Positions 9,592 through 17,989 are shown, counted from the first letter of the stretch. The stretch is 64,000 bases of DNA from an uncultured Eubacteriales bacterium (GCA_910583765.1 CAJTYS010000021.1:7866-71865), one strand, 5' to 3'. The notes: generated from the sequence alone by a model not told the origin. A program made the numbers and translations.

Positions 9592-11259
9592 CTAAGAATT
9601 CCCCTTGTTTCCTTCATTTTCCACCTTTTTGCCGATGAATATCAGAATCAGCCCAATGATAATGGCCGCCAGGCCGCCCCATTTGAGGACTTCCAGCGCC
9701 TGCGGTATGCAATTGGAGAACATGTCGTAATCATCTGGTCCCCATTCACCGTAATCAATCTCATACCAACGCAGCCAGAACTGTCCAAAGAAAGCAAAGA
9801 CACCTGCGATTGTCACATAAACGCCCAGCCTGATCACATCGCCAAAAGCCAGCTTCGTCTTTTTATTCAATGGATACTTGACCGGATCGTTCTTTGCCAT
9901 GCCACCGTAAAGCCGCTTGAAGATAATATAAGCGATTGGACCGGTACTAATGGCGATCAGCCCCATGCACAGATAATCCGTCCCATTCACAAACAATGCC
10001 ACAATCGCAATCACGATTGGGAAGCCTGCGTAAAACACAAGACCGGCTTTTCCTCCTGGCATCACATAGAGCCCTTTGGCCTTTCTTTCTTCTATAGGAA
10101 GGTCCTTACGCAGTTTAATGACTGCCAGCGGCAAAATGATATACAGCGCCAGCATGAACACGACTTCTGCGCTTACCAACGTAGTAAAGTCAGACTGTGC
10201 TAAAATCAAGGTAACGATTGCCAGAGACAGGATGCCCACATATGGCACGCCTCTCTTTTTGCTTACTTTTACCAGGAACTTCGGGCAAAGATTGTCATCT
10301 GCCAGTACAAAGAACCCTCTGGAGCCTGATGCGAGATAAGTATTAAAAATCGCACACTGAGAAACAATGGCGATCACGAGGAAAACATATCCCCACGCCT
10401 GGCCCAAGTTCGCTGTCAGAACAGTGGCGTATCCCATGCTTTCTCCTGTGAATCCTCCATCTGTGGCCCAGTTTTCCCAGCTTCCTTCTGGCAGGGACGC
10501 AAGACCGCCCAGAGTAGGCAATACATATGTAAGCGCTACCAATGGCATAGCGATCATTAATCCTTTTGGAATGACTTGTGGGTTTTTCACTTCGCCAGCC
10601 ATGTTGGAAATACATTCATATCCGCAGTACATCCATACGCAGATGCAGATCCCTCCGCCAATGCCATCGATCAAAGAGTAATCCTCTGGCATAAACGGCT
10701 CAACGGGATTGGTGTTCCAGTTGAGGATTCCCACAATGGCCACCAGCGCGAATGCCAGGACGATCAAAACAGACAAAATCGTACTGACCATTCCAACTTC
10801 TTTTAATCCCATCAGATTGATGATAGTAAATATTAAAATCATTCCGATTTTCAGCGCGTGGATCGCGACCTCTGACATTGGGATCATTTGACTCACATAA
10901 CCTGCTACCAGCGCGACATACACACCGTTTGTGATATAGGTGGAAACCGTTCCCCACCATCCTGCCTGAAAGCCCCAAAATTCACCAAAGGCTTCCTTTA
11001 CCCAAACGTACACGCCGCCTTCCGATGGTAGGACAGAACCCATTTCAGCAACTAGATTACTGATGGGATAAGCCCATATGATCGGAAAGATGATTAACAG
11101 AGCAAGGGTCATCCCCGGCCCTGCTTCTGGTATCATTTCTTCGATACCAAACGCTCCTGCCGCAACCAGACAGTACAGCATGAACACAATGCCTGATACT
11201 TTGATATCATGCTTTTTCAACCCTGCCACACCATGTGTTTGCGTTTGATTCTGACTCAT
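9592..11259 (-). CDS. APC-superfamily amino acid permease under glycine-riboswitch control
   Basis: This 555-residue integral membrane protein has about 12-14 hydrophobic segments. The first is SGIVFMLYCLVAAGAFGIEEM with the GxG-like helix break typical of APC-family TM1, followed by YPISNLVAEMGSVLPSEGGVYVWV. The start at 11259 (MSQNQTQTHG) follows GGAGGTGCTGAT; the longer frame to 11289 has no such site. The family imports amino acids or polyamines by symport or exchange. The tandem glycine riboswitch in the leader suggests glycine, or a glycine-linked substrate, but substrate specificity cannot be read from the protein. Residues Asp/Glu-Tyr near the C-terminus lie outside the conserved core. 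It is monocistronic, with its own promoter and terminator. Confidence 0.88.
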   Translation of the reverse strand: MSQNQTQTHGVAGLKKHDIKVSGIVFMLYCLVAAGAFGIEEMIPEAGPGMTLALLIIFPIIWAYPISNLVAEMGSVLPSEGGVYVWVKEAFGEFWGFQAGWWGTVSTYITNGVYVALVAGYVSQMIPMSEVAIHALKIGMILIFTIINLMGLKEVGMVSTILSVLIVLAFALVAIVGILNWNTNPVEPFMPEDYSLIDGIGGGICICVWMYCGYECISNMAGEVKNPQVIPKGLMIAMPLVALTYVLPTLGGLASLPEGSWENWATDGGFTGESMGYATVLTANLGQAWGYVFLVIAIVSQCAIFNTYLASGSRGFFVLADDNLCPKFLVKVSKKRGVPYVGILSLAIVTLILAQSDFTTLVSAEVVFMLALYIILPLAVIKLRKDLPIEERKAKGLYVMPGGKAGLVFYAGFPIVIAIVALFVNGTDYLCMGLIAISTGPIAYIIFKRLYGGMAKNDPVKYPLNKKTKLAFGDVIRLGVYVTIAGVFAFFGQFWLRWYEIDYGEWGPDDYDMFSNCIPQALEVLKWGGLAAIIIGLILIFIGKKVENEGNKGNS

Positions 11260-11520
11260 ATCAGCACCTCCTTGAAAAACTAGCCACAAAACCCGCAGGT
11301 TCCATAGCCTTCACATAACGTATCGATGTCTGTGCCCGCGCATAACCCATCGATATAAAAAGCTGAAACCGCAGAATCAAAGCACTTGGTCCCGCAGGCC
11401 TTTTGCAGAAAACGGCTTGACTCAGCAGCTCTTTTTCAAAACTCTGAAAACATGGCACAAGCACACGATCAAGATGAAAAAAGAGAAACATGCGACCACC
11501 TAAAAACGGCGATGCATATT
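11260..11520 (-). other. Untranslated leader between glycine riboswitch and permease start
   Basis: This 261-base stretch separates the riboswitch from the permease. It should contain the expression platform. CCTGCGGG occurs twice on the minus strand (around 11400 and 11300), and several T-rich runs are present. I cannot assign a single clear terminator/antiterminator pair by eye. A 76-codon open frame inside it has no ribosome binding site or family resemblance and is not called. Confidence 0.4.
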
Positions 11521-11705
11521 CCTCTGTCCCTTTGCCAGTTGGTTATCTCCTCGTAGGCGCCACGCTCAAGTGGTCTCTCCAAAGTTTCGTCTGACGACCT
11601 TCCTTTTGCCTGTCAGTTTCCACAGAACAACTGCTATTGCTCTGCCTTGCTTCTTCGGCCCCCTGATCGAAACGGGTGTCTAGGGTCATCTTCATCCGAA
11701 ATATT
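11521..11705 (-). ncRNA. Tandem glycine riboswitch (gcvT-type)
   Basis: On the minus strand the leader contains the conserved blocks of both glycine aptamers in order: GGCCGAAGAAGCAAGGCAGA, then GTGGAAACTGACAGGCAAAA, the inter-aptamer GACGAAACTTTGGAGAGACC, then GAGGAGATAACCAACTGGC and AAAGGGACAGAGG. The layout matches the classic two-aptamer class with a short linker. The second aptamer's 3' arm (AACTGGCAAAGGGACAG) is shorter than the typical CTCTCAGGCAAAAGGACAG form, so its fold may be slightly reduced. It starts just after a promoter and precedes an APC permease, so glycine concentration probably sets permease expression. Whether it is an ON or OFF switch is not visible. Confidence 0.87.
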
Positions 11706-11724
11706 CACTTTCAGCTGTTGCTAT

Positions 11725-11753
11725 AGTTTAACATTTATTTTCAGAACATTCAA
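11725..11753 (-). promoter_or_regulatory. Promoter of the glycine riboswitch-permease transcript
   Basis: Minus strand: -35 TTGAAT (11753-11748), 17-base spacer, -10 TAAACT (11730-11725). Transcription would start near 11717, right before the first aptamer. Two tandem copies of an 11-base repeat (TTTTCACTCAA on the plus strand, 11767-11777 and 11778-11788) lie just upstream of the -35 and overlap the end of the neighbouring Tad-operon gene. Confidence 0.6.
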
Positions 11754-11784
11754 CCGTTTTTAACAATTTTCACTCAATTTTCAC

Positions 11785-12336
11785 TCAAAATTTTTCTGTT
11801 TTTAAGGTGCTTTCAGCGATTTTTCTTTTTAATTCGCTGATCAAATGGATGATATCTTTAATATAGTAATTGTTTTCTTTGATCTGCTTTTTGACTTTTT
11901 CCAGGTATTCCTGCTTGTTCCCTGGCAGTTGCTGCCCCACTTCTCCGATAAACGTCACCATGTTTTCCTGCAGGTTCATCCGGTTCTGCGGCATGGGCAC
12001 GTAAGCGATCCGAACCTGCTTTGTCTTTCTATGGTAAAAAATCGTATCTAATGTGAGCATGATTCTGCTTGGCGTAATGAGATACTCTCCTGCTTTGCTC
12101 ACTAGCAGGAAGGTCTTTTCCAAAATCTCCAGTGCCTGCCTGATGTCTTTCAAACTGCATTGCCGCAGTGCCGTGTATCCACTGCAATTGTACGACACTA
12201 GCTCGCCATCTTCACAGCTGACGAATCCCATGGGCATGAATAGTTCACACAGCCCAGATGAAAGAACGATTTTTTCAAATTCCTTCACGCTTCCCTCTTT
12301 TAGCCGTAATCTAAAATTGTTGTTTTGAATCTCCAT
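11785..12336 (-). CDS. DUF6382-like protein, last gene of the Tad pilus operon
   Basis: This 183-residue soluble-looking protein has no signal peptide. Its pattern (VSYNCSGYTALRQCS, GEYLITPSRIMLTLDTIFY, VRIAYVPMPQN) resembles the N-terminal DUF6382 domain. In related Clostridia that domain often carries a C-terminal FHA domain and sits in Tad gene clusters. No FHA domain is present here; instead the last 60 residues are a charged, probably helical tail. The start at 12336 follows GGAGGGGGATAAAA, located inside the end of the preceding gene; the two genes are 2 bases apart. Function is unknown; a regulatory or scaffolding role in pilus assembly is inferred only from position. Confidence 0.65.
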   Translation of the reverse strand: MEIQNNNFRLRLKEGSVKEFEKIVLSSGLCELFMPMGFVSCEDGELVSYNCSGYTALRQCSLKDIRQALEILEKTFLLVSKAGEYLITPSRIMLTLDTIFYHRKTKQVRIAYVPMPQNRMNLQENMVTFIGEVGQQLPGNKQEYLEKVKKQIKENNYYIKDIIHLISELKRKIAESTLKTEKF

Positions 12337-12338
12337 TT

Positions 12339-13097
12339 TTATCCCCCTCCGCATTTGCTGCATGCCTGATAACCTTTTGCTTCTGCGTCTTCTTTTTCCA
12401 TCTCTATCGTATATTTTTCGATCATGCTGCAGGTCTTTTTGTGATATGCCCTGCCCGCATCTGGAAAGCAGTAGACATAAACTCCCATGGGCAGATCTTC
12501 AGATTGACAAAGCTCGCAGCCCTTGTACTGGCTTTTGAGCCTTCTTGTCAGCACCAGTTGCCTGGCATGGGCTTTTACATACCTGCAGGTTTCGCTGTGG
12601 AACCGTTTTCCCCAAGAAGGAAACACCCAGACCAGTTTTCCATCTCCATTTTTCTCCATTTCATCAAACCCCATGGGCTCTCCCTGGCTTCGCTTTCCTA
12701 TGAACCCTCTGCACCTGACTCTGCTCTCCATTTCAAACTCATGGCCCATGTCAAAGGGCAGGGAAAGTCTGACTCTATACTGACACCCTGTGGCAATCAA
12801 ACCTTCTCGATTCCCATCCTCATACAAATACCGTAAGCCTGTAGCCTTGATCTGATCCATGTTTTTATTTTCCTGCTCCAAACGCTGCTCCAGCTTTCCG
12901 CGAAAGAACGGAGCCGTCTTGACGCCATAAGCTTGGGCTGCTAAATGTTCGGTTTCATCTAATAAGGCAAAGGCCACATGGTCCGCTGTGCTGTAAAGTT
13001 TGATGCAATATCCCAGTGTTAGCACTCCTATGATGAAGATTGGCAGAAAGATCGCTGCCTCAAGTGTGAAATATCCCTTTTTAGTATTTGAAATCAT
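12339..13097 (-). CDS. TadE-like pilus protein with duplicated Cys/His motif
   Basis: The start at 13097 (MISNTKKGYFTLEAAIFLPIF) follows AGGGAGAGAG and overlaps the previous gene by 17 bases; the product is 252 residues. The N-terminus is a prepilin-like leader: basic residues, Gly, then FTLEAAIFLPIFIIGVLTLG, with the Glu at +5 that typifies TadE/TadF pseudopilins. The C-terminal third carries two copies of an H-x3-C ... C-x2-C pattern (H167, C171, C194, C197 and H219, C223, C246, C249). Each is preceded by an aromatic/Gly stretch (GKRFH and GRAYH). These look like two metal-binding knuckles or disulfide modules, an unusual addition to a minor pilin. Function beyond pilus assembly is not known. 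Confidence 0.75.
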   Translation of the reverse strand: MISNTKKGYFTLEAAIFLPIFIIGVLTLGYCIKLYSTADHVAFALLDETEHLAAQAYGVKTAPFFRGKLEQRLEQENKNMDQIKATGLRYLYEDGNREGLIATGCQYRVRLSLPFDMGHEFEMESRVRCRGFIGKRSQGEPMGFDEMEKNGDGKLVWVFPSWGKRFHSETCRYVKAHARQLVLTRRLKSQYKGCELCQSEDLPMGVYVYCFPDAGRAYHKKTCSMIEKYTIEMEKEDAEAKGYQACSKCGGG

Positions 13098-14319
13098 AAT
13101 CTCTCTCCCTGCCATTCACCTTTGCTTTCATCTGAAACCCTCCATTGTGAGTCTTAATCAAAAAATCCCTCGCATACGTTCCCTTCATGTTAATCTGAAT
13201 CAAGTCCATCACCCTAGCTAACTTGATGGTTTCATTTTGAAAGTGAAGAAACACCATCAGATAATCTTCATAACGCAGTCCTTTGTCGCTCCCTGTGTCA
13301 ATGCATCCATGATCCAAATCCTTTAAAACCGCCTCCAGATCCGTGGCCCAAGTGACCTTGCCCTTGAAAAGCGCCACAGGCCTGCCTTTTTCCAGAAGCC
13401 TGGCATCGTTTTCCGCTTCTGCCAAGGACCAAGTCCCTATGATGGCTGCCTGCGTTAAAACCGCGGCCGGTCCTGGCGTAAGGGCTTCTGCGGCAGCCAG
13501 GGTTTTTGTTCGTTTTTCCCCGTCCAGATAAAGATGCGCCGCATTGAGCCCACTGCGAAAGAGAAGGAGCCCCTTCCGCACCTGCCTGTAGTTTTCTTTG
13601 TTGCTATAATCCCCTTCCAGTATGTATTCCACCTCATTGCTGAAAAAGGTATCATAGGGAACCTCTCTCCCCTGTGCGTTTTTAAAATTTTCCAAGATAT
13701 ACCGATTCACCAGATACGCATCCTTTGTCTTGTCAAAGATCGCCTCTAGATCGTTCAGCTGTGATTTTATTTGTTCAACCCACGCTGCGAAGTCAGGACT
13801 ATTGCCGCTTAAGGGAAAGGATGGCAGCGACCTGATGATTTTTTTGTTTCTCAGCGTCCGATCTCGTTCTTTCCTTTCTTCCTTCACTTCACGGTCTTCC
13901 TCTCTTTTTTTCCTGCCAAGCACATGATCGAGGACATGATTTCGCAAGGCGAATCTCATATGCGCCAGGATCTGTTCTTTCAACACTGTCCCGTTCCCTA
14001 ATTGCTGGGTGCCAAAGTCCACCTGGAGCTCCTTTAGCCTGGCCCGATCACTGGGGTCAAGCGCATAGTCCGTGTCCTCTGTCACGATCCGCGCCACTTC
14101 TTGGCCAGTGCGTTCAAAGGCGAACAGACCATACCGCTCTTTTAGTTCCAGATCGAATTCAGACAGCACGGATTTTCCTGCTAAATGGAGAAGCCCATCG
14201 CAATAACTGGTAAGCGCTGCGGTCTTGGCCGCATAAGCGAAGGCTGCGGTCAGCATCACCATGGCTGCCAGGATGAACAGGAGAAAGATGGATGTACTGC
14301 CCTTTTTATTCATGCTCAT
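13081..14319 (-). CDS. Large Tad-associated secreted protein (DUF5702-like)
   Basis: The product is 412 residues. The N-terminus MSMNKKGSTSIFLLFILAAMVMLTAAFAYAAK is a type IV-like leader/transmembrane segment. It is followed by a long extracytoplasmic part with a charged helical middle (about 125-200, Lys/Arg/Glu-rich). This architecture matches the large Tad-locus protein often labelled DUF5702 in Clostridia, whose molecular function is unknown; a minor pilin or tip role is possible. AAAGGA lies 8 bases before the ATG. The gene overlaps the TadE gene upstream by 14 bases and the second TadE-like gene downstream by 17, so translation is likely coupled through the operon. Confidence 0.7.
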   Translation of the reverse strand: MSMNKKGSTSIFLLFILAAMVMLTAAFAYAAKTAALTSYCDGLLHLAGKSVLSEFDLELKERYGLFAFERTGQEVARIVTEDTDYALDPSDRARLKELQVDFGTQQLGNGTVLKEQILAHMRFALRNHVLDHVLGRKKREEDREVKEERKERDRTLRNKKIIRSLPSFPLSGNSPDFAAWVEQIKSQLNDLEAIFDKTKDAYLVNRYILENFKNAQGREVPYDTFFSNEVEYILEGDYSNKENYRQVRKGLLLFRSGLNAAHLYLDGEKRTKTLAAAEALTPGPAAVLTQAAIIGTWSLAEAENDARLLEKGRPVALFKGKVTWATDLEAVLKDLDHGCIDTGSDKGLRYEDYLMVFLHFQNETIKLARVMDLIQINMKGTYARDFLIKTHNGGFQMKAKVNGRERDYDFKY

Positions 14320-14686
14320 CTTCCCGATCCTTTCTCATTACCAAGTCCACGGTCCTCACAAAATCAGCTTCATGATCCACATACTTTTTTGCGGACAATG
14401 GTTTCTCCAGCTTTTTCAAAAGCCCTCTTTCCATGAAGGTCTTATTTCCCAGGCAATAGACTTCTGTTGCCTTTTTGTAAATGGGAAACACTGGCTCTGC
14501 GCTAGGCTCGCATTTCACTGTTTTCGATATGCGCCCGCTTTCTGCTCGTAAGGCCATGTGCATATTCGCTCTGGTCTCTGCCAGCTGGTAAAAAAACACC
14601 AGCATATGGATGAGCGCTGCTACTGTCAAAATCACCAGCGGGAAAACCAGCGCCGCTTCCACCATGGTCGCGCCCCGTTTATTCAT
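14306..14686 (-). CDS. tadE: TadE-family pseudopilin
   Basis: The product is 126 residues. The N-terminal MNKRGATMVEAALVFPLVILTVAALIHMLVFFYQ matches TadE/TadF pseudopilins: a short basic leader, a cleavage-site Gly/Ala, Glu at about +5 and one hydrophobic helix, followed by a small extracytoplasmic domain. Such proteins are processed by the prepilin peptidase and help assemble Flp pili. The start lies 1 base past the stop of the Flp pilin gene, so translation must be coupled. No prepilin peptidase gene is visible in the window, so processing would rely on one encoded elsewhere. Confidence 0.82.
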   Translation of the reverse strand: MNKRGATMVEAALVFPLVILTVAALIHMLVFFYQLAETRANMHMALRAESGRISKTVKCEPSAEPVFPIYKKATEVYCLGNKTFMERGLLKKLEKPLSAKKYVDHEADFVRTVDLVMRKDREDEHE

Positions 14687-14687
14687 G

Positions 14688-14846
14688 TCAAAACCCTGTG
14701 TTCAGACTTTCAAATGTTTTATTGACAAAGGCGGTGATTTCGTTTTTAAAAATCAACCCCAGGATGATGGCAATAGCCACAAGGATCGCGACCTGCACCA
14801 TCTCCATGCCCTTTTTGTTGTTTTGTATCAACCTTTTTTTCTTCAT
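14688..14846 (-). CDS. flp: Flp-type major pilin, 52 residues
   Basis: This very short gene encodes MKKKRLIQNNKKGMEMVQVA at its N-terminus, followed by ILVAIAIILGLIF and a short polar tail ending in ESLNTGF. The basic leader, a Gly before the mature region, Glu at +2 of the processed form and a single hydrophobic helix match Flp1-like type IVb pilins. It is the expected fibre subunit of the Tad apparatus encoded around it. GAGGAAATGAGAG precedes the ATG. It lies 14 bases after the tadC-like gene and 1 base before tadE. Confidence 0.8.
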   Translation of the reverse strand: MKKKRLIQNNKKGMEMVQVAILVAIAIILGLIFKNEITAFVNKTFESLNTGF

Positions 14847-14860
14847 CTCTCATTTCCTCC

Positions 14861-15934
14861 TTACAATTTCATCATGGCCGGCGCTATGGTGATCAAGATC
14901 AAAACCAAGAGAAGAATCACCAGGGGCATGGTCATCTTTGTTTCTGCCAGCCTGCCCTTTTCCTCTGCGTTCTGCTTTCGTGAAAACCACAGCATCTCGT
15001 TTTCTTTTTTCAATTTGTTCGATAGATCCGCGCCTTTGCTGATATTGTCGCTGATCATGTTGGTGATCCGCATCAGCTCTTTCACGCCGCTTCGTTTGGC
15101 AAAAGTCCGCAGTTCTTCATGAAGCGAGCCATTGGCCTCCTGGACAGATCTGCTGATCTGTTCCATTTGATCATAGAAATAACTTTGTTTTCTGCCGCTC
15201 TTTTGGTGGTCTTCCATGATCTTCATGAACGCAGTGTTCAGCACGCTCCCCGCATTGAGCAGCAGCACGATCTTGTTGATGAACTCCGGCAATTCCTGAA
15301 TAATAGACTCTCTAGCTTGCCGCTCTGCCCTTTCCACCCTGTAAAACCGTGTTTTGTACAATAGCATCCCTGCTGCCAGAGCAGCTGCGCCATACAACAC
15401 CAGATTGGATTCCTCCGCCTTTTTCCAGGTCAGGGTTTGGCCTTTACCTAGTTCATTTGGGAGAGAGATCCTCTCTGCGGATGTGTCTGCGTTCATTTTA
15501 GAAATCAGTCCCCTCAGCTGTGTTTCTATGGCGTCTTCCTCCCTTTCCTCAGGAAAGATCTGCTCCTGTTCCTGCTGACTACTTCCCTTGGGCTGTATGG
15601 TAATGTAGTACTCCTTTGTGAGAATCCCGTCTTTTGTGCCTACTTCCACTTCTGTCTGAAAGGAAAACGCGCCTTGCTCCTGCGAAGGGCGGGTGATCTG
15701 TGTGATCTCGCCATTTCCATCAATGTTCAGCCCATCGCATCCCCCTGCGTCTGCCAAAAGGCTGATGGATATCATCACCAGCAGCGTGCCTGCCGCTAAA
15801 GCGCATTTCATCAAAAATCCGTTCTTGTCTTTCTCTGCCTGCTCTTGGCAATCTTTACCGCCGTAAAGCCTGCGGTATCGCTGGTTCAGCGTCTTATGAA
15901 ATTCTTTGATTCCTTTTCTATTGTTGTCACGCAT
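14861..15934 (-). CDS. TadC-like inner membrane platform protein (type II secretion system F family)
   Basis: The product is 357 residues. A basic cytoplasmic N-terminus precedes TM1 (about 41-62). A ~115-residue polar, Gln/Glu-rich segment follows, probably extracytoplasmic. TM2 lies near 176-195, then a T2SSF cytoplasmic domain (SIIQELPEFINKIVLLLNAG, LHEELRTFAKRSGVKELMRI) and a C-terminal TM (LVILLLVLILITIAPAMM). T2SSF proteins form the membrane base that the CpaF ATPase drives. The extracytoplasmic insert is larger than in textbook TadC. It overlaps the tadB-like gene by 8 bases. Confidence 0.85.
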   Translation of the reverse strand: MRDNNRKGIKEFHKTLNQRYRRLYGGKDCQEQAEKDKNGFLMKCALAAGTLLVMISISLLADAGGCDGLNIDGNGEITQITRPSQEQGAFSFQTEVEVGTKDGILTKEYYITIQPKGSSQQEQEQIFPEEREEDAIETQLRGLISKMNADTSAERISLPNELGKGQTLTWKKAEESNLVLYGAAALAAGMLLYKTRFYRVERAERQARESIIQELPEFINKIVLLLNAGSVLNTAFMKIMEDHQKSGRKQSYFYDQMEQISRSVQEANGSLHEELRTFAKRSGVKELMRITNMISDNISKGADLSNKLKKENEMLWFSRKQNAEEKGRLAETKMTMPLVILLLVLILITIAPAMMKL

Positions 15935-16673
15935 TGATGTTCGTCAGCCTTTCCATCATGTAGAAAGCGGCGGCGATGCCTGCCAGCGCCATTGTCATGA
16001 TCAGCCTCCCCGCCGCAGTTGTATATAGAGGCATTAAGTAATCGGGAGAAAACACATTTAGAAACAGGACCACGATCAAGGGTATGGCGCTGATGATCTT
16101 GCCCTCGAACTTTTTCTGCGCAGTCAGAGTTTTGATCTCCCTGTCAATATTCATTTTATCCACAAGAATATCTGTTGTGTTTTTCAGCACTTTTTCCAGA
16201 TCGCCACCCATTGTTCTGCATGTCATATAGACCTGGACAAAATTGTTGATGTCTTCACAGCCGCTCCGCTCTGCGAAATCAAGAAGAAGACGGATATCAC
16301 TTTCTCTGTTTTCCGATATGCCTTTGACCATATGCTTCAATTCCACTACCATAGGCGCCTCCTCACCGTACATGACTCTGAGATGCTCCATCCCATCTTC
16401 CAGGGCTTCGGAGATCCGCAGGTTTGCCGCGATGGACGCAGATAGGGAATACAGCAGGTCTTTGAATTGTGTTGTAAGTAAAGCACGTCTCCTCTCACCC
16501 AGAAGCCAGCTATATTTCCGAAGAAACAAATATGGAAGCATGCCTCCTGCCATGGAAAAAACGATGCTGTGATAAAACAGGTAGAGCACTGTGAACACAC
16601 CTACGTACCCTGCGACTAAAAAGCTGACCTTTTCTTTTGTGGACAATTCATATTGCCTGTAATCTGTTTTCAT
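15927..16673 (-). CDS. TadB-like inner membrane platform protein (type II secretion system F family)
   Basis: The product is 248 residues. Two N-terminal hydrophobic segments (about 17-48) are followed by a T2SSF domain with LTTQFKDLLYSLSASIAANLRISEAL and NNFVQVYMTCRTMGGDLEKVL. The C-terminus has paired membrane helices (IISAIPLIVVLFLNVF and LIMTMALAGIAAAFYMM). It pairs with the TadC-like protein as the membrane platform of the Tad pilus. GGGGGA lies 7 bases before the ATG; the start overlaps the cpaF stop by 4 bases (ATGA), as expected for coupled translation. Confidence 0.86.
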   Translation of the reverse strand: MKTDYRQYELSTKEKVSFLVAGYVGVFTVLYLFYHSIVFSMAGGMLPYLFLRKYSWLLGERRRALLTTQFKDLLYSLSASIAANLRISEALEDGMEHLRVMYGEEAPMVVELKHMVKGISENRESDIRLLLDFAERSGCEDINNFVQVYMTCRTMGGDLEKVLKNTTDILVDKMNIDREIKTLTAQKKFEGKIISAIPLIVVLFLNVFSPDYLMPLYTTAAGRLIMTMALAGIAAAFYMMERLTNINA

Positions 16674-17875
16674 GCGATGATCCCCCGTAATTCTAATTTT
16701 TCTTTGTGAACCAGGCCTTTGCCGCAGGGCATCAGTCCATGGTTCGGCTTATAGCGAAAGAGCAGATTCGTCTCAATCTCTCCCTGGTTGAGTCCTTGGA
16801 TCTCCGCGATCTCCAAAACCTTGCGACTCCCATCGGAAAGCCTGCCCAAGTGTATGATCACATCGATTCCCTCTGCGATTTGAGAGCGAATGGCATCCAC
16901 TGGAAAATCCGCTGCCTGCAGAAACATGGATTCCAATCTTCGCAGCATCCCGGAAATCGAGTTGCCGTGTCCAGAGGACATGCTCCCGTCATGCCCTGTG
17001 TTCATCCCCTGGATCATGTCCATCACCTCCTTTCCTCGTACTTCTCCCACGATGATCCGGTCAGGCCGCATCCGCAGACTGGTTTTGATCAGATCTTCCA
17101 TTGTGATCTCCCCTTTTTTCTGCACATTAGCCTGCTTGCATTCCAAGCGAACCAAATTTTCAATGTGGCGAATCTGCAGCTCTGCCGAATCTTCGATGAG
17201 GATCACCCTCTCTGAGGGTGGTATGAAATTGGACAGGACGTTCAGAAATGTGGTTTTTCCTGAAGACGTGCCTCCGCTGACAAAACAGTTATATCCAGCC
17301 TTCACCAGCTTTTCCAGAAAATCCGCTGCTTCCTGCGTGATGCTGCCTGTGCGGATCAAATCCGGCATTTCAATGGCCTGCTGCGGAAATTTTCTGATCG
17401 TGAGGATGGGGCCGTTCAGCGCGATGTTCTTGTAGACCGCGTTAACCCTGGAGCCATCTGGCAGCCTCGCGTCCACAATGGGGTTCAGCTCGTTGATCTC
17501 CCGATGCGCGCCAGCCGCCAGGCGGCGGATCAGTTCCTCAAGCTCTTCCACTGTGTCAAATTTCAGATCCACCCGTTCCAGCCGCCCTCCAATCTCAACG
17601 AAAATATCATCTATCCCGTTGACCATGATCTCTGAGACCCGTTCGTCTTCTAGGTAAGGCTGCAGGATATCCAGATCCCGTCTCAGCGAATAAAAGACTC
17701 GGCGTATCAGCTTTTGGCTTTCTTTATGGGAAAGCATGGCCATCTTCTTGTCCCGCAGGACAATGTCTTCTATAATGGCAAGGGCCGCTTCGTCTGTCAG
17801 CTCTTCCTCTCTGAAGGTAAGAGCGTTTCTGATCTCTTTGATCACTTGCTGTGTGTCTACTTGAAAATTATACAT
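16670..17875 (-). CDS. cpaF: Tad pilus assembly ATPase CpaF/TadA
   Basis: The product is 401 residues and is the hexameric secretion ATPase that powers Flp pilus assembly. Visible motifs are the N-terminal domain ILQPYLEDERVSEIMVNG, the NPIVDARLPDGSRVNAV block, Walker A GGTSSGKT (201-208), the Asp box VILIEDSAELQI (224-235), Walker B RIIVGEVRG (273-281) and the His box around GHDGSMSSGHGNS. It is the first gene of the pilus operon. The ATG at 17875 has only a weak ribosome binding site (the upstream region reads AAATGGGTTAAAATTCT), unlike its neighbours; I see no better in-frame start. Confidence 0.95.
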   Translation of the reverse strand: MYNFQVDTQQVIKEIRNALTFREEELTDEAALAIIEDIVLRDKKMAMLSHKESQKLIRRVFYSLRRDLDILQPYLEDERVSEIMVNGIDDIFVEIGGRLERVDLKFDTVEELEELIRRLAAGAHREINELNPIVDARLPDGSRVNAVYKNIALNGPILTIRKFPQQAIEMPDLIRTGSITQEAADFLEKLVKAGYNCFVSGGTSSGKTTFLNVLSNFIPPSERVILIEDSAELQIRHIENLVRLECKQANVQKKGEITMEDLIKTSLRMRPDRIIVGEVRGKEVMDMIQGMNTGHDGSMSSGHGNSISGMLRRLESMFLQAADFPVDAIRSQIAEGIDVIIHLGRLSDGSRKVLEIAEIQGLNQGEIETNLLFRYKPNHGLMPCGKGLVHKEKLELRGIIA

Positions 17876-17922
17876 AGAATTTTAACCCATTTCTTACTTT
17901 ATCTTCCTGATAATTATATTAT

Positions 17923-17953
17923 AAAAGGCTTGTAAATATTTTACAAGCCTTTT
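17923..17953 (-). terminator. Rho-independent terminator after the cation antiporter gene
   Basis: Fourteen-base perfect arms AAAAGGCTTGTAAA (17923-17936) and TTTACAAGCCTTTT (17940-17953) close a 3-base loop. It lies between the antiporter stop (17990, minus strand) and the start of cpaF, and separates the antiporter transcript from the Tad operon. Confidence 0.85.
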
Positions 17954-17989
17954 CGTTCGACAAATTCCGACAAAGGATCGAACCCTTGT

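Noticed and set aside
11261..11491. 76-codon open frame in the leader of the APC permease
   Set aside because: No ribosome binding site or family features; the region is the riboswitch expression platform.
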